Of a stretch of DNA of 64,000 nucleotides, positions 54,494-64,000 are shown in pieces. Position numbers and translations under genes: made by a program. The notes beneath the pieces are model-generated. The model was not told the origin of the DNA. It did no database searches and saw only the letters and a program-made list of their open reading frames with translations. Numbering within the stretch: position 1 is the first letter of the stretch; each line of letters starts with the position of its first letter. The DNA comes from Cryptomeria japonica (Eukaryota > Streptophyta > Pinopsida > Cupressales > Cupressaceae): contig NC_081413.1 of assembly GCF_030272615.1 (NCBI RefSeq), positions 102,198,239-102,262,238 of the forward strand, read 5' to 3'.

Positions 54494-56943
54494 TTTGCCC
54501 CTCTTTGAGACAATGTCGGAATGACATTGTTTCAAAGAAAATTAAAAAAATTCTACCCCAGTATGCCCCAGTGATACTTAGGGTGTAATGCCCCCTCGAG
54601 AGATTGTTTGTGCATTAAAGACATGAATGATCTCTCAAAAAAAAACAAGAATGTGAGATGAAAGATAGAAGAATGGTTAGTTGATTAGAGATAGAGATAG
54701 GTGATGTGAAGATGATATTGAGATAGAATATGAGAGAATGAACCTTAGAATGAAATAGAATAAATGTTAGATGATAGAAAATGATTTAGAAAGAGATGAT
54801 GAGAAAAGAATCAACAAACTAGCAATAAGCAAATGAGATGAGAATGAAATTTGAAATAATCACGAACCCGTGTCACATATTTATTTTATTGCGCAATATA
54901 TTCATCACTGGACCTTATTATTGAACAATGGAGCTTAGCATATCAGGTATAAGGAACCAAGATGTAAAGATATCTCATTGAAGAAACAAACATGTAGTAG
55001 ACAAGCAACAAACAAAGAAAAAGATAATGCCCATCGTGGCTCCTCTAGTCACTTGTGGACATCCTTGAGCAGCATAGGAACATAATTTGTCGCCAAATGA
55101 TAAAAGATAAAGACTGACCCGGACAAAATTCAGCAGCTATACTGACCTTGTGCCTTCATTTTCAGTTGCTTGATGTGATGGTTGATAATGTCTGATCTCA
55201 GAAAGTTGCGGACCCCGTTTAAGACTGACCTGTCTGATTTTGAGTGTATCCTCTTCTGTTTAAGACAAGATAATGATCACTTTGATATGGATATGATACG
55301 ATTGATAAGACAGCTTGATCAGTTGACTGCAGATGTTTGACTGGATAGTCGTATCCTTTGTTAACTTCGTGCGAAGTGTTTGTTGGATATCTACTAGGGT
55401 ATTTGTTTCTCACAAGACATTTTATTGCAAGTTTTTTGATTGATTGTTTTTTGATTTTTAGTTCTTTTCCAAGATCTTTTTCGATGTTTTTGGATTATGT
55501 AGATTGATATTTGAATGTTTTTTATGATTTCTTTTAGGATCGTATATGGATGTTTTTGGGATTTTATGGTTTTTAATGTTTTTGAATTTTGAGTTTTTCA
55601 ATGTTTTTGGATGATTTTTTTAGGACTTTTTGCAGATGTTTTTGGTATTTTTTCAAGACTTTATCTAAATGTTTTTGGATTTTTTCAGGACTTTATCTGG
55701 GTTTTTTTTTTTTCAGGACTTTGTATGATTTTTTAGGATTTTTTTCAGTTTTGCCCCTAGTGTGTAGACCTACATGACATGATGATCTGCAGAATGTATG
55801 TGGAGACAAATGAATTTTTGACATGACCTATGTGAATGCAATATGCAGGATGAAGATGCATTTCCTATTCGAACAAGGTTGATTGTGTTTGTTTTAGCAT
55901 TTGTAATACACCAATTGAAATGAAGGTGCAAAACATTTCATAGATAAGCGGTCAATCGATCTCTAAGGTCCCTTGGATCGTTCAACTCAACACACTTAGT
56001 GACTAGGATTTACAAATGGAGACGTGGAAAACTTCCCCACTAGTTCTCGTAACTTTGATCTTCTTTTTCCCATGTATGTGCAGATGAGTTAATTCCTACT
56101 CTTGTGTTCACTAAATATCCTTAGCATCCTATATGACTAGCTATATGGATTATCCTAACTTCAAAAGCATCTTGAATAGAGCCTCGCTGCCAACAAGCCT
56201 TGAGAGCTCCGACGAGGTTATAGACTGTAATTGCTCAAATATTGCTCCATTGCCAGTAGGCAATCATAGCCCTCATGGAGTTACTTGCATGTTCCCATAG
56301 TCAATCTTTTTATCGTTATAGACTGTAATTGCTCAAATATTGCTCCATTGCTAGTAGGCATTCATAGCCCTCATGGAGTTACTTGCATGTTCCCATAGTC
56401 AATCTTTTTATCGCACTTGTATGCGTGATATTTCAGTTATATATCATTTCTCTTTTGCCTTGAGATGGATTTGGCATAGCTCTTTTTTCTTTTTATTTTC
56501 TTACCTTGACTTGTAAGTAATGAAACCTACTTGGGTGTGACAATTATAGCGGCGTTGAAGCAGAATTTTGAATTTTTCACCAGTCATATGATCAACTAGG
56601 TGTCCAGAATGAATTAGAGATTTTCTTAATATGTTTGAGATATAGAAATTGATAGATTTTGGGTTAACAAGTCTCAAATAGTGAAATTGCTACCCAACCA
56701 TAAGTAAAGCGTCATCACAGGGTAACGTTGAAATTGAGTGACCTTAGGACCTCAAGACTTCATGTTCGAATATCTAAGAAAGGAGATGACCCTTGTTTCT
56801 CTTGAATGCAAACGAATGAAAAACTTGAATAGTTGCCTTGTTTTATTAGTGATGTTGCTATATGTAAATGCAGAAATTTTGAGGATGTGATGCATTTGAA
56901 TATGATGTGCAATGCGGAAAGTAAAACCTAAACTACACAGCCC
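54494..56943 (-). other. C 3' non-coding region
   Basis: Begins with the polypurine tract (54494-54507; AAAGAGGGGCAAA on the element strand). 55430-55750 is T-rich with repeated TTTTTGGAT and CAGGACTTTAT units. 56217-56412 is a 98-base tandem duplication. I see no coding sequence in the remaining stretches. Confidence 0.55.
56217..56412. repeat. 98-base tandem duplication in C
   Basis: GTTATAGACTGTAATTGCTC starts at 56217 and again at 56315. The two units differ at only a few positions, so the duplication is recent. Confidence 0.85.
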
Positions 56944-58900
56944 TTAGGTATAATATTTGTGAAGGTAGTTCATTGGTCTTTGTTTAAAGAGTCGGATAAA
57001 GATGTGTTTTCCAATAAGATATAAGGACTCAGCTAAGTGTACATATTCAAAATCTCCAATGTTGATTTCCTTAGTTTTTGGATTTTGTGGATCATCGTAA
57101 GGAAATCTAGCTCTACAACACATTGATTCAGCTATAGCCTTATCATTTAAAAAGAAATCCAATCATGATAGGTTCTCTTGCCCCCAGTCTATCAAGTGTG
57201 GGTGTATGATGCAAATTGATTCTAGTTCTAAAGTTGTGACATGAGTGGGTGTTATGCCTGTTTTTATTGATGCAATTGAAGAGGATGATGAAGTCAACCA
57301 GGTGTTGATCTCATTAACCGGTGTTACGATTATGCTTGAACAAGATGATGAAACAATTTTTGACAAGTTGTTCTGTGTAGTATGATCTGGATTGGTGATT
57401 TCATTAATAAGGGGTTCATGATCAACTTGTGTAGAGGTATTGGGATCACTAGGAGAAATGGCAAGTTCATTTGAGAGGGAATCTTGTGAGGAACATGGAG
57501 GACTATGACATGGAGATGAAGGGATGGAGAGACCTTGATCAGGATTTGGAGAAATAATGGGATCTTGTTTAGGACATGAAGGTAAAGGTATGATTTGATC
57601 TTGGTTTGTAAAGGGATTATTATGAAGGATAGAAGGGATTTATTGATCTTGCTTAGGAGGTGGATGTGGATGGGACCTGAAAAGACACTATGTTCTTGAG
57701 ATGAAAGGGTGTCATTATGAATGGAATAGAAAACAGCGAGGGGATCATCATAAGATTCTTGGTCAGTGGGATCTTGATAAAAAATTGGGTAGGATGGACG
57801 TGGTTGTTCTTGATCTTTATTTGTTTTAGGACTCATTTCTTCTGATTTTCGATCATCCTCTTGACACGGGGAAGGATTTTGGAAATGCATGGGAGATTGT
57901 TGCAATGTTTCAACATTTTGGCTTGATGAAGAAGGATTTTGAATGAGATCCTCTGAATCATGACATGAATTAGATTGGATTTGTATGATGGATAGTGATT
58001 GGGAGGTTGTGTTATTAGATAAAGATGGCATGGATTGGTTTTGTGTGACTTCAGGGGATAATGAAATGGTGGATAGATATGGTTGATTTGGGCTTTGGTT
58101 GAAAGGGATTTGATTTTGGATGAAAGATGTTTGATTTTGGGTGAAAGTTGTTTGATTTTGGTTAAATGAATTTGGACTTTGGACTTTGGTTGAAAGGGGT
58201 TTGATTTTTCTTGAAAGAGGTTTGAATGTTGGGTTGGTGTGAATTTTGATTTGGACTTTAGTTGAAAGGGATTTGATTTTGGGTGAAAGATGTTTGATTT
58301 TGGGTGAAAATTGTTTGATTTTGGTTAAATGAATTTTGATTTGGACTTTGGTTGAAAGGGGTTTGATTTTTCTTGAAAGAGGTTTGAATGTTGGGTTGGT
58401 GTGAATTTTGATTTGGACTTTGGTTGAAAGGGATTTGATTTTGGGTGAAAGATGTTTGAATGTTGGGTCGATATGAATTTTGATTTGGAATTTGGTTGAA
58501 TGGGGTTTGATTTTGGTTGAAAGAGGTACTTTGAATGTTGGGTTGAACTGAGGTAGGAACGATTTTGTTGAAGAATGAAGGTTGGCATGTTCGAATGGTC
58601 TCATAAGAATAAGAATGTTGGTTTGATACTGATTCCCTCATGGCCATCACTTATCTCATCGTGTTTTCTAACCAGCCCCTATGGTTGTCAGGACTAGCCA
58701 TGTCTGTCACTTGTTGTTGCAAAGTTTTGATTTGTTGAGCTAATATTTCTATGGATGGCGATGGAATAGGAATGGAAGGGATGAATCCTCCACCTTCCCT
58801 ACGAAATGTATAATTCCAATCCATGATGTTTTCTTGTTTGGTTTGGACCTAGGATCATAACATGTAAGATATTTTCTCCATTTATCTAAATGTGACAATG
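56944..58900 (-). pseudogene. C gag-like Gln/Asn-rich protein, decayed
   Basis: On the minus strand, a frame from the ATG near 58824 starts DWNYTFRREGGGFIPSIPIP and EILAQQIKTLQQQVTDM, which looks like the N-terminal region of a Gypsy gag polyprotein. After a stop it continues as 58258-58650 with FNQNQTPFNQSPNQNS-type repeats, then by frame changes through 57330-58250 and 56944-57366 (SSSCSSIIVTPVNEINTWL; DDPQNPKTKEINIGDFEYVHLAESLYLIGK). The repeats give 54-codon units at the protein level. No zinc knuckle or capsid core recognised. Function unknown. Confidence 0.55.
58090..58540. repeat. 162-base tandem repeats in the C gag-like ORF
   Basis: TTTGAATGTTGGGTTGGTGT occurs at 58221 and 58383, a period of 162 bases, which equals 54 codons. 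Each unit is built from smaller TTTGATTTTGGGTGAAAG-type subunits of about 18-24 bases. Confidence 0.8.
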
Positions 58901-59058
58901 TTTGATTGAACTTGACCAACTTGTTTGAGTTGAGGTTGAGTTTGACTGATCCTCTGATTGTGTTTTGGATGTTTGGGGTATGACTTTCTAGGATGATTAT
59001 GCAACTGATGATGAACTAAGACAGACGTATATGAAGTTTAGACAAGGATGCATATGAG

Positions 59059-59307
59059 GATGATAATGAGGACGTAAATGAGGACTATGCCACAACTATG
59101 GACGATAATGAAGACGTGAATGATGACTATGCAAGGACTTAGGACGATAATGAGGACGTAGGTGGGACTATGCAAAGAATTAGGATGATAATGAGGACGT
59201 AAGTGGGACTATGCAAAAACTTGGGACAATAATGAGGACATAAGTGGGACTATGAAAAAGACGTAGGACGATGATGAGGACGTAAGTGGGATTATGAAAA
59301 AGACTGC
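59059..59307. repeat. 41-42-base tandem array in C
   Basis: About six units of GACGATAATGAGGACGTAAG plus GTGGGACTATGCAAA, with only modest divergence. No long ORF crosses it on either strand. Confidence 0.85.
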
Positions 59308-60654
59308 CTAGGGTCGCAAGTATGTAAGGACTTTAAGTTTTTGGTTTCAAAATGGACTTTGTTAGCTGTAACTTTGTGTATATGACAAGTTTTGTAGTTT
59401 TCCAAATCTAAGAACAATTGTTGGTAGCTATGTATAGCTGACTGACTCAATTTTCATACAAAACTCGGAAAATTCGGAGATACATGGGATAGGGCCTAAA
59501 ATAGCCCAACGGACTGACTCAATACTAGTCTAGCACAACGATACATAAAAAAGCACGGAATAAAATCTTAGGCTAGATATTGGACACCATTCAATGAGAC
59601 CCTTACGAAATACCGAGACAAAACGAACAGATAGAGAGTCTAGCAACACTAGCTCCACTCCACGACACACACTTCTTGGGCATGCCAATCTGTCTTACCC
59701 TGAAGATCCAAAGATCTTATAGCCGAGGGATTTATGTATCATAGTGTAAGGTACATGAAGGGTATCTATGGGGTATGATCCACAATCCCGGAATCACTGA
59801 ATGTAGTATTTTTGGCAACTAAAATGGTTTGTAGTATTAGGTTTCTAGGGGTCCCTATCCAACGACAGATTCTCAGAGCAAGCTACTTAAGACTTTAGTT
59901 GAGCTTATCGGTGCAGGGAAGGCCCCCACATACATCGAATTCACTCAACACTCTAGCCACCTGACCAGTATATTTATATAGTGGCTCGAAAAACTTGCTC
60001 GAGAGTACGCTAGGAGAGATGATATCCCCAACTCATCCCAATTCGAAGTACCTCTGTAGGGTGATGAAATCCCCAGTCAAAGATACCCCTCACTACGTAG
60101 AATAAAATAAAAATTTGGATGTCGTTGTCACTTTCCTCCTTTCTCCCAAGACCCTGAAGGTGGGTGGAAAGTCAGTTAATGCAACAGTAGGTCCACCCCA
60201 GACACAATAAAAATTCTTTACTTTAAGAAAAAGACAAATGGCTTAATCTAATGCAACCTGATTCACATTCATTTTATAGCCCAAATTTAGGTGTTAGATA
60301 TGCATGTGCATGTCCATTTTAAACACCAAATCGAAATATGAAGGCATACATGTCAATTGTTAACCATTTGTTGATTTTAAGCACCAAAAACCAAGTGTGA
60401 GATACATGCATGTCAATTTTAGCCCATGTTCATTTTAAGCACCAACAACGAAGTGTGAAATTATCCATGCATGTCCATTTTAACTATTGTTAATTTTAAG
60501 CACCAAAAAAAATGAAGTGTGAGGTGACGCATGCAAAAAATACTAATCTAATCCTCTCTGGAAATCCGCCACAGGCTGTAAACAAAAGATTAGTAGTAAA
60601 ACCAAACTAACAGAAAACAGAAACTCAAAACTTGACAGAAACGAATGCGTAATT
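59308..60654 (-). other. C non-coding region between arrays
   Basis: No ORF of note. 60290-60530 has four to five imperfect repeats of CATGCATGTCCATTTTAA...AAGCACCAAA (period about 60-65 bases). The rest has no visible structure. Confidence 0.5.
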
Positions 60655-60790
60655 CTACTTGTGTGATTGCGTGATACTTACAAACCGAATGTGCGAACCT
60701 AACAAAGCGAATGCATAATTCTGACAGACCGAATGTGTGATGATATCTGATCGATTGCGTAGCACTAACAGGTCGATTGCGTGATAGACA
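60641..60790. repeat. CGATTGCGTGA repeat cluster 1
   Basis: About seven variants of CGAATGCGTGA / CGATTGCGTGA at spacings of about 20-25 bases. A second cluster lies at 61207-61333, on the other side of the small ORF. Confidence 0.7.
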
Positions 60791-60839
60791 AGCAGACAAC
60801 AACAAAAGTTAAAAACTAAAAAATATAAGAAAAATAAAA

Positions 60840-61089
60840 CCCGATCAGGAACCTGTAAAATCAATTGTGAAGCCCTAGCCAAATCTCTCATCATCCATTC
60901 AATATTGATTAGATCATATTTAACTTGATAAGAAAGAACTAAGCTATTATATCTATCAAAGGCCAGTTGTTCTTTTGAATCCTGTATCAATTTTTCTGCC
61001 TGGAGAACCTTTTGATAGCGTTTGGCTTCTCTTCTTTGTTGTTTAGTCCTTCTTGCACCTGAAATCCGGAACTGAACTTTTCTTGCCAT
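60840..61089 (-). CDS. C small basic 5' ORF, unknown function
   Basis: From the ATG at 61087-61089, an open frame starts ARKVQFRISGARRTKQQRREAKRY and runs through a basic, helical region of about 80 residues (IQDSKEQLAFDRYNSLVLSYQ). Downstream the frame enters hydrophobic and repeat sequence (to 60655), which may not be coding. It is the first ORF after the primer-binding site, about 350 bases in. Some large Gypsy elements (Tat/Ogre type) carry an extra ORF before gag, but homology is not shown. Confidence 0.4.
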
Positions 61090-61206
61090 AAACTGTTATA
61101 ATCAAATCATGAAATAAACGCAATTTGATCCCAGATTAACGCAATTTGAGACAGAATTAAACAAAACAAATAATAGACAGAAGAAAAAAATAAACAGCAA
61201 TTAACC

Positions 61207-61333
61207 CTGCGGATGCGTGATTCAGAAAGGGCGATTGTGTAACCCTGTCAGAGTGAATGCATGACCCCGAGGGGTCGAATGCGGGATGTTGTCTATGCGA
61301 TTGCGGGACGATGTACTCGCAATTGCGTGATGG
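61207..61333. repeat. CGATTGCGTGA repeat cluster 2
   Basis: About six variants (GGATGCGTGA, CGATTGTGTAA, GAATGCATGA, CGAATGCGGGA, CGATTGCGGGA, CAATTGCGTGA) spaced about 20-25 bases, within the leader of the element's RNA, between the primer-binding site and the first ORF. Confidence 0.7.
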
Positions 61334-61437
61334 AATATCTGTTCTCGAAATCCATGCAAAATCTGTAAAAAAAAATGCAAAAATACGTACGACCTGCAAA
61401 AATTACACAGAGAACAGAGAAGGTAAGTTAGTTGTGA

Positions 61438-61455
61438 TTCACGTTGGGTTCACCA
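61438..61455 (-). other. C primer-binding site, tRNA-Trp type
   Basis: The plus strand reads ATTCACGTTGGGTTCACCA just before the LTR (three bases between). This resembles the 3' end of plant tryptophan tRNA (T-arm, acceptor strand, CCA), with one visible change, so the element strand is complementary to that tRNA. The tRNA comparison is from memory. Confidence 0.65.
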
Positions 61456-61458
61456 AAA

Positions 61459-62672
61459 TGTGCATGCATGTAAAATTCATTTTATTAAAAACAATAATCA
61501 ATTAGAAATCAAGGGAAATCACGAATGCCTATCTAATCAAAGAATCAAACAAACAAGACAATGAAATAATGCAATATCAAATAGGAATTAAATTAAATCA
61601 ATGAAACTCCCTATTCCAAGATTGCATATCGCTTCCATTGCTTTTCTCTTCTCTGTGGTATGATGGCTCTCAGATATTGCGCTGGTAACCTACAAGTGAC
61701 ACAAAGATTCGAAGTTCGTGATTGTTTGAAAATGGAGATTGGATGCTCAATTTATAGAAAATTGGAGAAGATTGATTGAAAGGTGGAACAAATTGATCAA
61801 GAGGTGGAACTCAGGTGAGCTCAAATGAAAATTCATAGTTGAACTATTGATTGTAGGAGTGGAACAATAGATTGAATAGATTAATGGAGTCAACTAATTG
61901 AGAAAAAGCTGACTGAAGGAAGAAAAATAATGATTGGAGGAAATAAAGAGGATGACACAGAAAGCTTAATTTAGAAAAAGCTAACTAAAAGATGGAAATA
62001 GAGGTTGAAGAGATAAATGATTTAATTAATTAATTTAGCATGTGCTTGTACTTTGACTTGGATTTTCAATTTAATCTTTGCATGAGATTTATTCAAATAA
62101 ATGAATTTGAATATGTTTAGAACTTGACTTTGATTTTCAATTTGGTTTTTGAAATCATGCACATGTAATTGAATTTGGAAAAAATTAGAAGAAATAAGAA
62201 ATTAAATGAAATTAGAATTTGGGGATTTGGAATTGAAGAATTAATTAGTTAATTAAATAATTTAAAAAAACTATTTAATTATGTAGAAATTCTATTTAAT
62301 TAAATAATAAAGATTATTTAATTTAAAGGATTAAATCATAATTAATTAAATAATAAATATTTAATTAATATTTAGAAAGGGGTTGAATGATTAGATGATT
62401 AGAGAGATAGAAATTCATGATTAATTTATTTAAATAATAAAGATTATTTAAATAGAGGAATTAACCATAATTAATTAAATAATTAATATTTAGAAAATGG
62501 TTAAAATGATTAAATGATGAAAGAATAAGAAATAGAATAATTAGTAAGATTATGAGGAAATGTGAAATTAGAAGAATAAGATTAATTAACTTAATTAAAG
62601 AATTAAAGAATTATTTAATCAATTAGAGGAATAATTAGTACATGATCAATGAGACATTTTTAGGTGTCTACA
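61459..62672 (-). repeat. C 5' LTR
   Basis: 1,214 bases, TGTGCATGCATG...GGTGTCTACA on the plus strand. It differs from the 3' LTR by few substitutions and a short deletion near 62,485 (ATTTAATTAATA unit missing). TATA-like box about 61750-61757. Confidence 0.92.
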
Positions 62673-64000
62673 GTAACTATCGGAGACAATTCTACACACC
62701 CTGTCAAAGGAGTTCAAACCTGCACCATCAAACTAAAGTCGGGTGTATCATTACAACTTAGAGGAGTGCTATATGTTCCAAACATCAAAAGAAATCTAGT
62801 ATAAATATCAGCATTGGAGGACAATGGATACAGAGTAACCTTCGTGGACAACAAAGTACTGGCTTGGCTAAAGAACTCATCCATCAAGAAAGCTAAAACA
62901 ATTGGTCAAAGACAAGGCTATTTGTATGAGTTATGCACAGAACCCAACTTAGCCCTAATTAATGAGACCACATATGCAAATGAAATCTAGCACAGAAGAC
63001 TAGGCCACCTAAATTTTAGAGCTTTGTCATCAATGGGTGACCTTGTCACGGGTCTACCCAAGTTAAAGCAATATCATTCAGGAACATGCATAGGATGTGC
63101 CCTAGGTAAGAATATTAAGGGTGCTTTTCAAAATAGTACTAGGAAAACAAGTAAAATTTTAGAGTTAGTTCATTCTGATGTATGTGGACCTATGTTCGTA
63201 CCTTCATTGGGGGGATTTATGTATTATATAATTTTTGTTGATGACTACTCTAGGAAAACTTGGATCTACTTTCTGAAATGTAAAGAATCAAAAGAGATCC
63301 TTAATAGGTTTAAAGAATTCAAATCACTAACAGAGAACTACTCAGGAAATAAAATTAAAACCCTAAGAACTGACAATGGGGGGGAATACACATTAGAATT
63401 ATTTAAAGAGTTTTGTAAAAATTCAAGGATTAAGAGGGAGTTAACAATACCCTATAACCCTCAACAAAATGGGATAGCTAAAAGGAAAAATAGGACAATC
63501 GTTGAAGCTGCCAAAGCTATGATTCTTGATCAGAATCTAAATATCAATCTTTGGGCAGAAGCAACTAGCATTGTTGTATATATTCAAAACAGATGTCCCC
63601 ACTTTCATCTTGAAGATAAAACCCCTGAGGAAGTCCTAAATCAAAACTTGATATTAGCCACCTTAGGATATTTGGATGCCCTGACTATATTCATGTACCT
63701 AAGGAGAAAAGATTAAAACTAGAGCCTTCTAGAAAAAGGGGAATCTTTGTAGGATATAGTGAAACCTCCAAGGCTTACAGGATCTATATACCTGGCCAAA
63801 AGAATATTGAACTAAGCAGGGATATGATCTTTGAAGAAGAATTAGCCTTCGAAAGAGCCCAAATCTCTCTAAACCCTGAAGTCTATATACCCACCCCTAG
63901 CATAGATAGAGATCCTACTCTTGAGCTTCAGAGGGAGAATCCTGAGGAAACTATAAGTGAAACTCAAAGTTCACCTAGAGAAAACCTCAAGAAAAGACCA
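62673..64000 (+). pseudogene. pol: D protease end and integrase
   Basis: Immediately after the duplication GTAAC the protease resumes (IGDNSTHPVKGVQTCTIKLK, LRGVLYVPNIKRNL). The integrase follows: HRRLGHLNF and CIGCALGKN (zinc-binding), LVHSDVCGP (Asp), LRTDNGGEYT (Asp) and PQQNGIAKRKN, where the catalytic Glu is replaced by Lys. A one-base shift near 63,655 moves the C-terminal part (FGCPDYIHVPKEKR, GIFVGYSETSKAYRIY) to another frame, which is open to the window end. Stops at about 62,803 and 62,988. Inactive. Confidence 0.85.

Larger units (their letters stand above)
53269..62672 (-). mobile_element. C: large LTR retrotransposon without pol genes
   Basis: 9.4 kb with LTRs 53269-54493 and 61459-62672 and a perfect target-site duplication GTAAC (53264-53268, 62673-62677). 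It has a primer-binding site fitting tRNA-Trp, a small 5' ORF, a degraded gag-like Gln/Asn-rich ORF and much repetitive non-coding sequence. No RT, integrase, RNase H or protease was found, so it fits the class called LARD (large retrotransposon derivative). LTRs start TGTAGACACCTAAA on its strand, as in G and S. Confidence 0.92.
51131..64000 (+). mobile_element. D: Ty1/Copia retrotransposon, split by C and running off the window
   Basis: 5' LTR (51131-52232), a perfect initiator-Met-type primer-binding site, gag and protease start (52325-53263), then element C, then the rest of protease and integrase (62673-64000). RT, RNase H and the 3' LTR must lie beyond 64,000. Codons on both sides of C read continuously across the target-site duplication GTAAC. 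Confidence 0.9.

Noticed and set aside
57330-58604. Lys/Ser/Thr-rich 424-codon ORF as the true product of C
   Set aside because: It is one of several open frames through the 162-base repeats. The Gln/Asn-rich frame connects better with the gag-like N-terminus near 58,824, so I did not treat the Lys-rich frame as the main product.
60655-61089. Full 144-codon ORF as a membrane protein
   Set aside because: The hydrophobic second half coincides with the exit from the basic ORF and with repeat cluster 1; only the first 80 or so codons look coding.
61438-61455. A tRNA-Trp gene fragment
   Set aside because: Only the 3' end is present and it sits exactly before an LTR, which identifies it as a primer-binding site.

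Overview
This window looks like intergenic DNA from a seed plant with a large, repeat-rich genome, possibly a conifer or other gymnosperm (inference from the density and style of nesting, not proven). I found no cellular protein gene and no tRNA or rRNA gene. Almost every base can be assigned to at least twelve LTR retrotransposons or fragments, inserted into one another in both orientations.

Layout. G, an old Ty3/Gypsy element on the minus strand (1-19, 7773-14534, 21219-22070, 31355-31537), is split by three insertions: A1 (20-7772), B (14535-21218) and A2 (22071-31354). A2 itself carries a solo LTR, S (24226-25737). Poorly recognisable sequence with a weak gag-like trace (H) fills 31538-34872. 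E, a decayed Ty1/Copia element on the minus strand (34873-48430), is split inside its reverse transcriptase by A3 (36835-44676, plus). A Gypsy RT scrap follows (48431-48752), then F, a truncated Gypsy element (LTR, gag, start of protease; 48753-50763). A B-type LTR fragment (50769-51130) is cut by D, a plus-strand Copia element (51131 to beyond the window). D is split at its protease/integrase junction by C (53269-62672), a large element with no pol genes.

The main point of interest is family A, present three times. Each copy is a 7.7-9.3 kb LTR element with no protease, integrase, reverse transcriptase or RNase H. In their place are two genes: ORF1, a coiled-coil protein with four CCHC zinc knuckles in the gag position, and ORF2, about 1,120-1,145 codons, unrecognised, with a very long Glu/Lys-rich helix. 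A conserved region between them looks like an internal promoter. Family A shares with the Sirevirus-like Copia element B the LTR terminus, primer-binding site, final polypurine tract, a series of extra polypurine tracts and a U5 stem-loop. That stem-loop keeps its G/C-run loop while its stem sequence differs between families yet still pairs. The simplest reading is that A elements are parasites moved by B-type enzymes.

The A copies decay in a distinctive way: many premature stops are CAG-to-TAG changes, the pattern expected from deamination of CHG-methylated cytosines. Two TAG codons in ORF2 are identical in all three copies. Element C is a second non-autonomous type, with a primer-binding site that fits tRNA-Trp and several unusual internal repeats. 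Boundaries given with perfect or one-mismatch target-site duplications are firm; those of G, H and F are approximate.
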